DNA of 64,000 bases from the NCBI GenBank assembly GCA_025352795.1, contig JANXSF010000090.1, positions 56,850-120,849 on the forward strand, read 5' to 3'. Shown in pieces: positions 17,806 through 25,639 of this stretch; positions within the stretch are counted from its first letter, which is position 1; every line of letters begins with the position of its first letter. The notes below the pieces were generated by a model, which did no database searches, was not told the DNA's origin, and worked only from the letters and a program-made list of their open reading frames with translations. This DNA comes from Acidobacteriota bacterium (lineage in GTDB: Bacteria > Acidobacteriota > Terriglobia > Bryobacterales > Bryobacteraceae). Both the position numbers and the translations under genes were made by a program.

Positions 17806-17910
17806 ATGCGCATCCGCTGGGCGCCGACCGCTGCTGCGGACATGCAAAGCATCAGCGACATTCTGAGAACATCACGAAAGCCGTACGCGGGAATTCGCGC
17901 TTTAACCTGA
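17806..17910 (+). pseudogene. Truncated ParE-type toxin remnant
   Basis: The frame starts at ATG 17806 directly after the antitoxin stop and encodes 34 residues (MRIRWAPTAAADMQSISDIL...). This is the usual beginning of ParE/RelE-fold toxins, which are normally about 95 residues. A middle segment appears deleted before AGIRAL, which matches a later part of the family. The frame then runs into the terminal repeat of the element at 17902-18052 and stops. No toxin C-terminus is recognisable beyond the element. Confidence 0.6.
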
Positions 17911-18052
17911 ATTCCGAAGTTGAGAGTTAAGTAGGACAGGCATCCTTGCCTGTCCTTTTCAGGCCCACGAAAATGTCATAAAGCGGCAGCATTCAGATGT
18001 AGGATAGGACAGGCCAGAGGCCTATCCCACTAACTTCGAAATTCAGGTTTAA
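17902..18052. mobile_element. MITE-like element with ~50-bp imperfect terminal inverted repeats
   Basis: The left end (TTAACCTGAATTCCGAAGTT from 17902) and the reverse complement of the right end (TTAAACCTGAATTTCGAAGTT from 18052) match closely. Similarity continues inward through GTAGGACAGGC / GTGGGATAGGC and CCTGTCC. Within the left arm GGACAGGCA...TGCCTGTCC makes a secondary hairpin. The element is about 150 bp, has no coding capacity, and sits at the point where the parE remnant ends. It looks like a non-autonomous miniature element. Confidence 0.65.
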
Positions 18053-18124
18053 GGGACGCAGCCTATCGTGGACCATCGGTTCGCGTCGGGACGCAACCAT
18101 CCAGAGTTAGTTTCAGCAAATCTG

Positions 18125-18919
18125 CTAATTCTTGGTTGGGTCACTTTCCAGGTTGTCGATGATCAACATCTCTACTGACGTTTTCTGCCTTACCAATCTG
18201 AGGCCTAACTTTTGAATAGCCGTGAAGAGTGACGGTGCGTCAGTGTCCGGTGGAGCGTCCAAACTTGCAAACTGCAATGTGAAACTATACTTTCCCTGCA
18301 GATTTGTTCTGTCTATAACGTTGAGTGCCAACACCCGTTGAAGAACATCTACCAGTTGAAGTATAGAGACGTTGCGTCCAGTAATTGCCGTTTTGCCGAC
18401 AGTTGGCAACGTGGCGACTATTGAACCTTCGGGGTTGTTCGTCTCAGAATGCGGTGCTACATCAGGCTCGGCTTCCTTAATTTTAGGGCCGCTGCTTGCA
18501 ACAGTCAGGGCGTATCCGTCAACGAATTTCATTTCCCGATGCGACTTCAATTTAAATCGGTCTGCAAGTAGGGATTGAAACATGATCCGCACTTGCTGTT
18601 GGGTAGTGCCTGAGTCGGTGAGAGCCTCAACAGCGAAAATGGAATGGCTTTGAAGGGGGCGACCTGACAATTTCCAGTTCTGAATGTTGTAAGCGTATTC
18701 AACCGGCTGCCGGAGGTCGGTAGTCCATGTAATTCTTCCCCCAGAGCGGTGGGGCTTGGTTTCAAAGTGTCCTTGATCAACCGGCTTAACTGAATCGACT
18801 TCAAAATGCAGGGGAGCAGATTGAGGAGTCTTTGGCTGGGCGAGGCACGGCGGTGCACTGGATAACTCGAGCACGATAATTCCGAAAGCAATCGTTGTTG
18901 TGATTGCTGATGGGATCAA
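18125..18919 (-). CDS. TIGR03435 family soil-associated protein
   Basis: 264 residues with a hydrophobic N-terminal signal (about 1-27). It carries the typical TIGR03435 signatures: FEVDSVKP, MFQSLLADRFKLKSHRE, GYALTV, the DRTNLQGKYSFTLQF segment, PSLFTAIQKLGLRL and a terminal VEMLIIDNLESDPTKN. The family is expanded in Acidobacteria, especially Solibacter, and its function is unknown. It is isolated between two decayed toxin-antitoxin regions, which agrees with the mobile, expanded nature of the family. Confidence 0.93.
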   Translation of the reverse strand: MIPSAITTTIAFGIIVLELSSAPPCLAQPKTPQSAPLHFEVDSVKPVDQGHFETKPHRSGGRITWTTDLRQPVEYAYNIQNWKLSGRPLQSHSIFAVEALTDSGTTQQQVRIMFQSLLADRFKLKSHREMKFVDGYALTVASSGPKIKEAEPDVAPHSETNNPEGSIVATLPTVGKTAITGRNVSILQLVDVLQRVLALNVIDRTNLQGKYSFTLQFASLDAPPDTDAPSLFTAIQKLGLRLVRQKTSVEMLIIDNLESDPTKN

Positions 18920-19156
18920 CTTTATATAGCGAAAGAATTGATTTGTAATGATTGCCCTCGATTCTCTATCGCCTGCATCGTAAAGCTGATGTCTAATCTG
19001 CCTACCCCTGAAGGTTAGCAGTTCTTGAGCACATTGAATGTTTCATATGTCTGTTCAATACCACCTTTGAGCAAAACGATTCAAACGCACAACCATCAGA
19101 ATGGCGATCTAAATATCCAGACCAAGAATGACCAAATAAGGTGCATACTGAGGCAT

Positions 19157-19348
19157 ATGCCAACCACTTTAATCCTCGACGACCAATTGGTGGAGCGCGC
19201 CAGAGAACTGACCGGAATCCAGCAGACAGCTTTACTTGTGCGAGAAGGTTTGTTGGCTTTGATAGCGCGGGAATCGGGAAAGAATCTTGCCGCACTTGGC
19301 GGTTCACAACCCAGCCTCTCCAACATTGCAAGACGACGGCCCGCCTAG
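19157..19348 (+). CDS. vapB: VapB-type antitoxin (orphan)
   Basis: 63 residues starting at ATG 19157 (MPTTLILDDQLVERARELTG). The N-terminus is a short beta-strand/helix DNA-binding region. The LVREGLLALIARESGKNLAALGGS segment and the RRRP end are typical of type II VapB antitoxins. Antitoxins of this family normally overlap a PIN-domain VapC gene; here the sequence passes straight into a BrnT-like fragment instead. No VapC follows, so it is an orphan. The frame is open further upstream to 19025 but without family similarity. Confidence 0.8.
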   Translation: MPTTLILDDQLVERARELTGIQQTALLVREGLLALIARESGKNLAALGGSQPSLSNIARRRPA

Positions 19349-19349
19349 T

Positions 19350-19532
19350 GCGCACAAAGCGAGATCCAATTTCGCCAAACACGGTGTTTCATTTGAAGAT
19401 GGCCGACCTGTAGTTGGAGTCTTCTATGAGAAGCGAATACGATTTTTCAGAGTCCCGCAAAAATCCTTACACCAAACAACTCAAGCGGCAGATTACGATT
19501 CGCCTGGACGTTTCATGCGTGGACTATTTTAA
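19350..19532 (+). pseudogene. BrnT-like toxin remnant
   Basis: Directly after vapB, in another frame, comes KARSNFAKHGVSFEDG, the hallmark N-terminal segment of BrnT toxins. Their first residues (a WDE-type start) are missing. After this the sequence jumps to YEKRIRFF, resembling the family's C-terminal end, so the catalytic core has been deleted internally. There is no start codon. The tail overlaps the start of a BrnA-like gene, as in intact brnTA pairs. Confidence 0.55.
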
Positions 19533-19667
19533 AAACTTGCCATGGAATTGGGCATGCCCTATCAGAATCTTACCAATCGCTACCTAAAGGATTGTGCCGC
19601 GCAAAAGAGCGGTCCAGTTTTTGTGCCGCCCGTCCAGCTAGCGCCTGCACGGCGAAAGAAACAATAA
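19426..19667 (+). pseudogene. BrnA-like antitoxin gene with a frameshift
   Basis: ATG 19426 opens MRSEYDFSESRKNPYTKQ followed by LKRQITIRLD, the ribbon-helix-helix part of BrnA/CopG-type antitoxins. Near 19538-19545 the family sequence continues in a different frame as MELGMPYQNLTNRYLKDCAA and ends at TAA 19665-19667. In the original frame translation runs off into unrelated residues and stops at 19585-19587. A single-base indel therefore breaks the gene. The first 41 codons remain intact. Confidence 0.6.
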
Positions 19668-19695
19668 TCAAGCCGCCCTCCGCTACAATAAAACA

Positions 19696-20613
19696 ATGTC
19701 ACTTGTTGTTGTTGGATCCGTCGCCTATGACGGAATTGAGACGCCCCACGGTAAGCGTGACCGGATTTTGGGCGGAGCCTGCACTTACATTGCCCTTTCG
19801 GCAAGCTATTTCACGCCGGTAAAAATTGTCGGGATCGTCGGGGAGGATTTCGCTGAATCTGACGTCACCATTCTGAAAGATCGGAATATCGACGTGGCTG
19901 GTTTGGAACGCGTCGTTGGGAAAACTTTCTTCTGGAAGGGCGTTTATTCGCAGGATATGAACGACCGCGAAACGTTGGTCACTGACCTGAACGTGTTCGC
20001 CGATTTCAATCCGAAGCTTCCCGAATCCTATCGCGATCAGCCTTACTTGATGCTGGGAAACATTCAACCAGGCTTGCAGCGTGCCGTTCGCCATCAGATG
20101 AAAGAGCCACGTTTAGTGGGTGGCGACACGATGAATTTTTGGATCACCGGTTCCCGCGAAGAACTGCTGGAAACCATTAAGGAATGGGACTTCCTGTTGA
20201 TCAACGACAGCGAAGCTCGCTTGCTTTCCGCTGAGACGAACCTGAAAAAAGCCGCTAAGAAAATCATGGCCATGGGTCCGAGCACGCTGGTGATCAAGCG
20301 CGGCGAATATGGTGCCATGCTGTTCCGTGGCGACGATTACTTCATTGTTCCAGGCTACCTTCTGGACGAAGTATTTGATCCAACCGGTGCGGGCGATTGC
20401 TTTGCTGGAGGCTTTGTTGGCTATCTGGCGGAGCAGGGAATTGACCTGGCTCGGGGCCATATTGATCGACGTGAACTTTCCCGTGCGGTAATTCACGGCT
20501 CAGTGATGGGCAGTTTCTGTTGTGAGAAATTCGGACCAGAACGTTTCTATAGTTTGACTCGCGCTGAAATTGATGCCCGATTCCAAGAATTCAAAAAGTT
20601 CACGGACTTCTAA
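19696..20613 (+). CDS. PfkB family carbohydrate/nucleoside kinase
   Basis: 305-residue ribokinase-fold kinase, using ATP to phosphorylate a sugar or nucleoside. Seen: VVGSVAYDGIETPHG at the start, a GGACTYIALSASYF substrate-side segment (PfkB signature 1 region), and DPTGAGDCFAGGFVGY with the catalytic Asp (signature 2). It starts a run with a membrane glycosyltransferase, dapF and a UDP-sugar dehydrogenase and overlaps the next gene by about 41 bases. Adenosine, ribose or sugar-phosphate substrates are all possible; the sequence does not decide. Confidence 0.88.
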   Translation: MSLVVVGSVAYDGIETPHGKRDRILGGACTYIALSASYFTPVKIVGIVGEDFAESDVTILKDRNIDVAGLERVVGKTFFWKGVYSQDMNDRETLVTDLNVFADFNPKLPESYRDQPYLMLGNIQPGLQRAVRHQMKEPRLVGGDTMNFWITGSREELLETIKEWDFLLINDSEARLLSAETNLKKAAKKIMAMGPSTLVIKRGEYGAMLFRGDDYFIVPGYLLDEVFDPTGAGDCFAGGFVGYLAEQGIDLARGHIDRRELSRAVIHGSVMGSFCCEKFGPERFYSLTRAEIDARFQEFKKFTDF

Positions 20614-22189
20614 GAAGCCCGTTAAACGGAAGCTGCGGGTAAAGCCACGGGTGAAATCCCGTGTGGGAACTCATGGGATCTCAGACGGGCTTTTTCCATT
20701 ACTAATGGTGATGGCAGCCGCTGCCATTGTCAGCGCGTTGGCTAGCTGGTTTCTCTATTCGCAAAATTACCTGCTCTACTATGGCGATGCTCAGGCGCAC
20801 TTAGCAATCGCCCGACGCGTAGTAGATTCGCGCACTCCTGGCTGGGAACAGATCGGTACTGTTTGGTTGCCGTTGCCTCATGTTTTGATGCTGCCGTTTG
20901 TCGGTAATGATTTTCTGTGGCGCACGGGGCTGGCCGGAACTATTCCATCGGCGTTGTGCTTCGTCATTGCTACCGGATTCCTATTCGGTGCCGCACGGCG
21001 AGCATTTCATTCCAAGTCTGCCGGATTCACCGCGGCGGCCTTGTTCGCACTCAATCCGAACATGCTCTATTTGCAGGCGCTGCCGATGACTGAATCGGTG
21101 TACTTTGCTTCCCTTCTGGGGCTGCTCTACTTTCTGATTCGATTTCATCACTACCCGTCCGTACCCACCGTGATCGGCGCAAGCCTTGCCGCCTTGGCCG
21201 CAACTATGTGTCGTTATGAAGGATGGTTTTTGCTGCCTTTTGTTGCGATATATATTTTCTGGCGCGCTGGTACGAATCGTTGGATAGCGGCGCTATTGTT
21301 TTTCCTGATCACGGCTGCTGGCCCACTGCTTTGGCTGTGGCACAACCTTTGGTATTGCGGCAACGCTCTGGAATTCTACAATGGTCCCTATTCGCCGCAA
21401 GCAATTCAAGGCGGACGCGATTACCCTGGCAAAGGGGATTGGATAACGGCGCTGCACTTTTTTCAAGCCGCAGCAGTACTGAACACTGGCTGGCCGTTGG
21501 CGATACTTGGCATGATAGGCGCCGTCGCTTCAGCCGCGCGACGCACTTGGATTCCATTAATTATACTGACCCTGCCGATGATCTTTTATGTATTGAATAT
21601 GCACTCCGGCGCTTCCCCCGTTTTTGTTCCAACGCTCTATAACGACAGTTATTACAACACCCGCTATGGACTTGCGCTGTTGCCATTCGCCGCCTTCTGC
21701 ACTGCTGGTCTGGTTGCCGGACCCTGGCCGAAACCCATCGCAATAATCTACGTTCTGATGTCCGTCATCCCCTGGGTGGCCTATCCGAAACCAGCGAACT
21801 GGATCACCTGGAAGGAATCGCAAGTGAACTCTGAAGTCCGCCGCAACTGGACTGGCGAAGCGGCAAATTACATGAAGGTTCATTACAAACCGCGGGACGG
21901 AATGCTGATGCCGTTCAGCGACGTAGTTGGCATTCCACGCGAGGCGGGCATTCCACTTCGCGAAATCGTTCACGAAGGCAACGGGCTCCTGCTTGATGCA
22001 ACACTTGCCAAACCATTGCTATTCCCCCAGTGCCGTTGGGCCGTTGCTATTTCAGGGGACCATGTATCGCGCCGTATTGCCGCCTGGAGCCGTCGCGGCC
22101 TGTATTGGGATTTGGTGAAGACCGTTGACGTGAAGGGCAGCCCACCCATTGAAATTTATCGCCGACGTTCCGATTTATTCAGACGATAG
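20573..22189 (+). CDS. Polytopic membrane glycosyltransferase (GT39/GT83-like)
   Basis: 538 residues. A basic N-terminus (KKPVKRKLRVKPRVKSRV) is followed by about ten hydrophobic segments. After the first transmembrane helix an acidic loop YYGDAQAHLAIARRVVDS sits where GT-C enzymes keep their catalytic acidic residue. Such proteins transfer sugars from polyprenyl-phosphate donors on the outer face of the cytoplasmic membrane. ATG 20573 lies inside the kinase gene, in a different frame; TTG 20570 is an alternative start. The overlap suggests coupled expression. Its acceptor is unknown. Confidence 0.8.
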   Translation: MPDSKNSKSSRTSKKPVKRKLRVKPRVKSRVGTHGISDGLFPLLMVMAAAAIVSALASWFLYSQNYLLYYGDAQAHLAIARRVVDSRTPGWEQIGTVWLPLPHVLMLPFVGNDFLWRTGLAGTIPSALCFVIATGFLFGAARRAFHSKSAGFTAAALFALNPNMLYLQALPMTESVYFASLLGLLYFLIRFHHYPSVPTVIGASLAALAATMCRYEGWFLLPFVAIYIFWRAGTNRWIAALLFFLITAAGPLLWLWHNLWYCGNALEFYNGPYSPQAIQGGRDYPGKGDWITALHFFQAAAVLNTGWPLAILGMIGAVASAARRTWIPLIILTLPMIFYVLNMHSGASPVFVPTLYNDSYYNTRYGLALLPFAAFCTAGLVAGPWPKPIAIIYVLMSVIPWVAYPKPANWITWKESQVNSEVRRNWTGEAANYMKVHYKPRDGMLMPFSDVVGIPREAGIPLREIVHEGNGLLLDATLAKPLLFPQCRWAVAISGDHVSRRIAAWSRRGLYWDLVKTVDVKGSPPIEIYRRRSDLFRR

Positions 22190-22240
22190 GATTGTGTCAA
22201 AATAAAGGGAGCTAGCGCTGTTCCACTTCCCTCATTCCCC

Positions 22241-23065
22241 ATGCAAATTCCTTACACGAAAGCACACGGTGCCAGCAATGATTTCCTGCTTACATGGTCT
22301 AATGAAGCTCCCACTGAAAATCTTTCTAAAGTAGCGGAAAGAATTTGCCACCGCTACACTGGCGTTGGTGCCGATGGTTGGCTGCTGGTTACCAGAGCTC
22401 CTGAGGGTGCCAATTACCATGGTTCTATCCGCTTGATTAACTCCGATGGCAGTGAAGCGGAAATGTCTGGGAACGGCACTCGTTGCGCTGCGGCATTTTT
22501 GTTGTATGCGGGCATCGGGTCCGATGAAATTACGGTTCTTACCGGCGCAGGATTGAAATCCTTGAAAGTGATTTCACGCCAGGGCTTGGAATGGATTTTT
22601 GAGATGAACATGGGAAAGCCCCAAATTGTAGATGGTGATCTGCACTTTCCGTTGCCGATTGCAGGCGGCAATCAGGACGTGACCATCTTGAATGTCGGCA
22701 ATCCGCAATGCGCGTTAGTTGTGGAAAATTTCGATTTCGATTGGCAAATCATGGGCGCTGAACTGGAAAAGCATCCCCATTTTCCCAATCGAACAAATGT
22801 CTCTTTTATTCAAGCAGTAGACGAACACACGATTGGTGTGCGATTTTTTGAAAGAGGTGCCGGAGTGACTATGAGTTCTGGAACGGGCTCTACCGGTGCC
22901 GCTGTAACCTCTATCTTAAGAGGGATTGTTAAGAGTCCAGTGAAGGTTTTAACGCCAGCAGGGCCGCTAAATCTGAAGTGGGAAGCCCGTTCAGCCGATG
23001 TACTTCTAGTGGGCCCAGCAGAAATTGTGGCCTCTGGAGACATTTATCTTCAAGAAGCGAAATAG
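22241..23065 (+). CDS. dapF: Diaminopimelate epimerase family protein with altered active site
   Basis: DapF converts LL- to meso-diaminopimelate for lysine and peptidoglycan, using two cysteines. This 274-residue protein has the fold signatures (KAHGASNDFLL, RYTGVGADG, NSDGSEAEMSGNGTRC with Cys82, NVGNPQC). At the second site, normally GETxxCGTG, it reads GVTMSSGTGSTGA: Val209 stands for the conserved Glu and Ser213 for the second catalytic Cys. The first catalytic Cys is kept. It may be a lineage-specific DapF variant or an isomerase of changed specificity. It is followed 6 bases later by the UDP-sugar dehydrogenase. Confidence 0.85.
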   Translation: MQIPYTKAHGASNDFLLTWSNEAPTENLSKVAERICHRYTGVGADGWLLVTRAPEGANYHGSIRLINSDGSEAEMSGNGTRCAAAFLLYAGIGSDEITVLTGAGLKSLKVISRQGLEWIFEMNMGKPQIVDGDLHFPLPIAGGNQDVTILNVGNPQCALVVENFDFDWQIMGAELEKHPHFPNRTNVSFIQAVDEHTIGVRFFERGAGVTMSSGTGSTGAAVTSILRGIVKSPVKVLTPAGPLNLKWEARSADVLLVGPAEIVASGDIYLQEAK

Positions 23066-23071
23066 GAAATT

Positions 23072-24382
23072 ATGAGCACTAATTGGGCAACCATCCTCGA
23101 ACAAAAAATTAAGAACAAAACCGCCAAAGTTGGCGTTGTCGGGCTTGGCTATGTAGGACTTCCGTTGGCGGTGGAATTCGCCCACGCTGGATTTGATGTC
23201 ACTGGCATTGATGTTACGAAGAGCAAAATAGATACATTGAACTCTGGGAAATCCTACATTCAGGACATCCCTACGGAATCGGTGAAGCCTTATGTGAAAG
23301 CGGGCAAGCTGCGCGGCACCACTGATTTTTCCGTGATTCGCGATCTGGACACCATCAATATTTGTGTGCCGACGCCCTTGCGTAAAACCAAGGATCCGGA
23401 CATGAGTTACATTGTGGCGGCCTGCGAATCCATTGCTGCCAATCTGACGCCGGGCAAACTTCTGATCCTGGAATCGACAACGTACCCTGGCACTACGGAT
23501 GAATTGCTGTTGCCAATGTTTGCCAAGAACGGGCTGAAAGTGGGGAAGGATTTTTTCCTGTGCTTTTCACCAGAACGTGTTGATCCAGGCAATGAAAAAT
23601 TCCAGACTCGCAACATTCCAAAAGTTGTGGGCGGTATGACCCCGGCTTGTAATAAGCTGGCTGTGGCTTTTTATAGCCAAGCGTTGGATCACGTTGTTCC
23701 TGTGAGTTCCCCTACGGTTGCGGAAATGGTGAAGCTGCTGGAAAACACATTCCGAATGATCAACATTGGCATGGTCAACGAACTGGCCATCATGTGTGAC
23801 CGCATGAATATCAATGTTTGGGAAGTGATTGATGCGGCGGCAACCAAGCCTTTCGGCTACATGCCTTTTTACCCTGGACCCGGCCTGGGTGGTCACTGCA
23901 TCCCGATTGACCCGTTTTATCTTTCCTGGAAAAGTCGACAGGCGGGCGTTGAAGCTCGTTTCATAGAACTGGCAGGCAACATTAATGGTCAAATGCCCCA
24001 CTTCGTAGTGGACAAAATCCAGAACGCTTTGAATACTAAGGGCAAGGCGATCAAAAATTCTAAAATCCACATCCTCGGAGTGGCGTACAAAAAGAACATC
24101 GACGATATGCGTGAATCTCCAGCTTTGGATATCATTCATTTGCTCCGCGACAAAGGCGGCAAGATGACGTATAGCGATCCTTATGTGTCGACGCTGAAGA
24201 TCGACGGCATTTCGCTTAAAGCGCAACCGGTGGAATCGTCCTGTAAGGCGGCTGATTGCGTGGTTATCGTAACCGATCACAAGGATTTCGATTACAAGAG
24301 CATCGAGAAGAATTCCAAGCTGATTGTAGATACCCGCAATGGTATGAAGGGAATTAAGTCCACGAAAGTGGTTCGACTCTAG
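23072..24382 (+). CDS. Nucleotide sugar dehydrogenase (WecC/WbpA family)
   Basis: 436-residue NAD-dependent enzyme oxidising a UDP-HexNAc to the uronic acid in two steps. Visible: dinucleotide fold GVVGLGYVGLPLA (21-33), CVPTPLRKTKDPD, SPERVDPGN, and the catalytic Cys276 in GLGGHCIPIDP. The C-terminal binding domain shows ILGVAYKKNIDDMRESPA. Resemblance to the WecC/TviB/WbpA group suggests UDP-ManNAc or UDP-GlcNAc as substrate. It probably supplies an acidic sugar for the surface glycan assembled elsewhere in the window. Active-site residues are intact. Confidence 0.93.
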   Translation: MSTNWATILEQKIKNKTAKVGVVGLGYVGLPLAVEFAHAGFDVTGIDVTKSKIDTLNSGKSYIQDIPTESVKPYVKAGKLRGTTDFSVIRDLDTINICVPTPLRKTKDPDMSYIVAACESIAANLTPGKLLILESTTYPGTTDELLLPMFAKNGLKVGKDFFLCFSPERVDPGNEKFQTRNIPKVVGGMTPACNKLAVAFYSQALDHVVPVSSPTVAEMVKLLENTFRMINIGMVNELAIMCDRMNINVWEVIDAAATKPFGYMPFYPGPGLGGHCIPIDPFYLSWKSRQAGVEARFIELAGNINGQMPHFVVDKIQNALNTKGKAIKNSKIHILGVAYKKNIDDMRESPALDIIHLLRDKGGKMTYSDPYVSTLKIDGISLKAQPVESSCKAADCVVIVTDHKDFDYKSIEKNSKLIVDTRNGMKGIKSTKVVRL

Positions 24383-24402
24383 AGTACCCAATCTGATTCC
24401 GA

Positions 24403-24429
24403 TTGCCGGGTCAAAATATGTTTTATAAT
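24403..24429 (+). promoter_or_regulatory. Possible sigma-70-like promoter for the DUF1508 gene
   Basis: A perfect -10 hexamer TATAAT (24424-24429) is preceded 15 bases upstream by TTGCCG. The spacing is short and the -35 imperfect. It lies in the gap after the UDP-sugar dehydrogenase and about 57 bases before the DUF1508 ATG, so that gene is probably transcribed separately. Confidence 0.4.
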
Positions 24430-24486
24430 TCCATGGATGGTGTTGCATTACCCCCTTTAACTCGCGCACCGTACTAAAGGAGACAT

Positions 24487-24837
24487 ATGCCCGGCAAATT
24501 TGAAATCAAGGTAGCAAAAGACGGTCAGTTTTTCTTCCGGCTAAAGGCGGGGAACGGCCAGAATATTCTTGCGAGTGAGCTGTACGTGGCCAAGGCTAGT
24601 GCGCTGAACGGCATTGAGTCCGTGAAGAAGAATTCCGTACTGGACGAACGCTACGAGAAGAAAGTTTCTACAAACAGCAAGCCTTTTTTTGTGCTGAAGG
24701 CTGGTAATCACGAAGTGATTGGAAAGAGTGAAATGTATGAATCGGAAACTGCCCGTGACAATGGAATTGCATCAGTGAAAACCAATGCCCCAGAAGCAGA
24801 AGTAGACGATCAGACGGCAGCAGCAGCCGGAGCCTAG
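24487..24837 (+). CDS. DUF1508 (YegP-type) tandem-repeat protein
   Basis: 116 residues with two DUF1508 repeats of about 48 residues: KFEIKVAKDGQFFFRLKAGNGQ and, near 55, EKKVSTNSKPFFVLKAGNHE. Each is followed by a SELY/SEMY...A..NGI(E/A)SVK helix. The short Ala-rich tail is acidic. DUF1508 proteins are small beta-alpha proteins seen in many bacteria with no settled function. A strong AAAGGAG lies five bases before ATG. A terminator follows directly, so this is probably a single-gene transcript. Confidence 0.92.
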   Translation: MPGKFEIKVAKDGQFFFRLKAGNGQNILASELYVAKASALNGIESVKKNSVLDERYEKKVSTNSKPFFVLKAGNHEVIGKSEMYESETARDNGIASVKTNAPEAEVDDQTAAAAGA

Positions 24838-24840
24838 TCA

Positions 24841-24886
24841 CAGTAAGCGGCTCGGTGAAGATTTGCACTGAGCCGCGTACTGTTTT
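24841..24886 (+). terminator. Rho-independent terminator after the DUF1508 gene
   Basis: An imperfect stem (CAGTA-GCGGCTC-GTG with CAC-GAGCCGC-TACTG) spans 24841-24882 around an eight-base loop and is followed by TTTT. It lies between the DUF1508 stop and the leftward SDR gene. Confidence 0.75.
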
Positions 24887-24910
24887 GAAATCATTCCCAT
24901 CATCGCTAAA

Positions 24911-25639
24911 CTAGCGTGGGCGCAGTGTACCCAGCCCGCCATCAACTCCCAACACCTGCCCGGTGACCCAACTATTTTGCGGATCAAGCAGCCAGACAAT
25001 CGCCGAGGCGACATCCTCAGGTTTGCCAATTCGACCCAGCGGATGCATTGCAACCGAGGCCTTCAATGACACTTCGTTTGACGTAATCTTGGTTGCCAGC
25101 GGCGTATCTACCAATCCAGGTGCGACACAATTGACGCGGATATCGCGTGGCGCATAGGTGGCGGCGGCGGACAGCGTCAAGCCAATAACGCCAGCTTTCG
25201 CAGCGGCGATTGCTTCGTGATTAGCAAGCCCGATGCGTGCAGCAGCCGAGGAGACCAGCACGATGGAACCACCTGTTGCCGGAAAAGATTTAACTCCTGC
25301 ACGGATGGCTGAAAATGCTGTAGTGAGGTTGGTTTCAATTAACTGGTTCCATTCCGTGCTGTTTGTTGTATGAGCAGATTTCAATAAAATACTGCCTGCA
25401 CAGTTGACGATGCCATTAATGGGTGCGTGACGTTTTACCACGGATTCAAGAGCTTCAAAGTCTGCCGCCTCCACGATTTCAACGGGTGCTTCCAGTGCGG
25501 TAGCCAGTGTTGCCAATCTTTCCAGTGAGCGGCCCAACAGCAGCGGGCGGCCGCCTTCCGCTTTAATTCGACGGGCAAGAGCTGACCCAATAGCACCAGC
25601 AGCGCCGATGATGGCAATTGTCTGTTGTTCAAATTTCAA
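24911..25639 (-). CDS. SDR family protein lacking the catalytic tyrosine, coupled to photolyase
   Basis: 242-residue short-chain dehydrogenase fold. The NAD(P)-binding motif IIGAAGAIGSALA (10-22) and NCAGS (79-83) are normal. Ser131 and Lys148 of the active site are present, but the residue four before Lys, normally Tyr, is Ile144 (NHEAIAAAK). Classical oxidoreductase activity is therefore doubtful. The TTG start overlaps the photolyase stop (TTGA), so the two are translationally coupled. An accessory or regulatory nucleotide-binding role is possible. SDRs beside this photolyase type occur in other bacteria (recollection). Confidence 0.85.
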   Translation of the reverse strand: MKFEQQTIAIIGAAGAIGSALARRIKAEGGRPLLLGRSLERLATLATALEAPVEIVEAADFEALESVVKRHAPINGIVNCAGSILLKSAHTTNSTEWNQLIETNLTTAFSAIRAGVKSFPATGGSIVLVSSAAARIGLANHEAIAAAKAGVIGLTLSAAATYAPRDIRVNCVAPGLVDTPLATKITSNEVSLKASVAMHPLGRIGKPEDVASAIVWLLDPQNSWVTGQVLGVDGGLGTLRPR

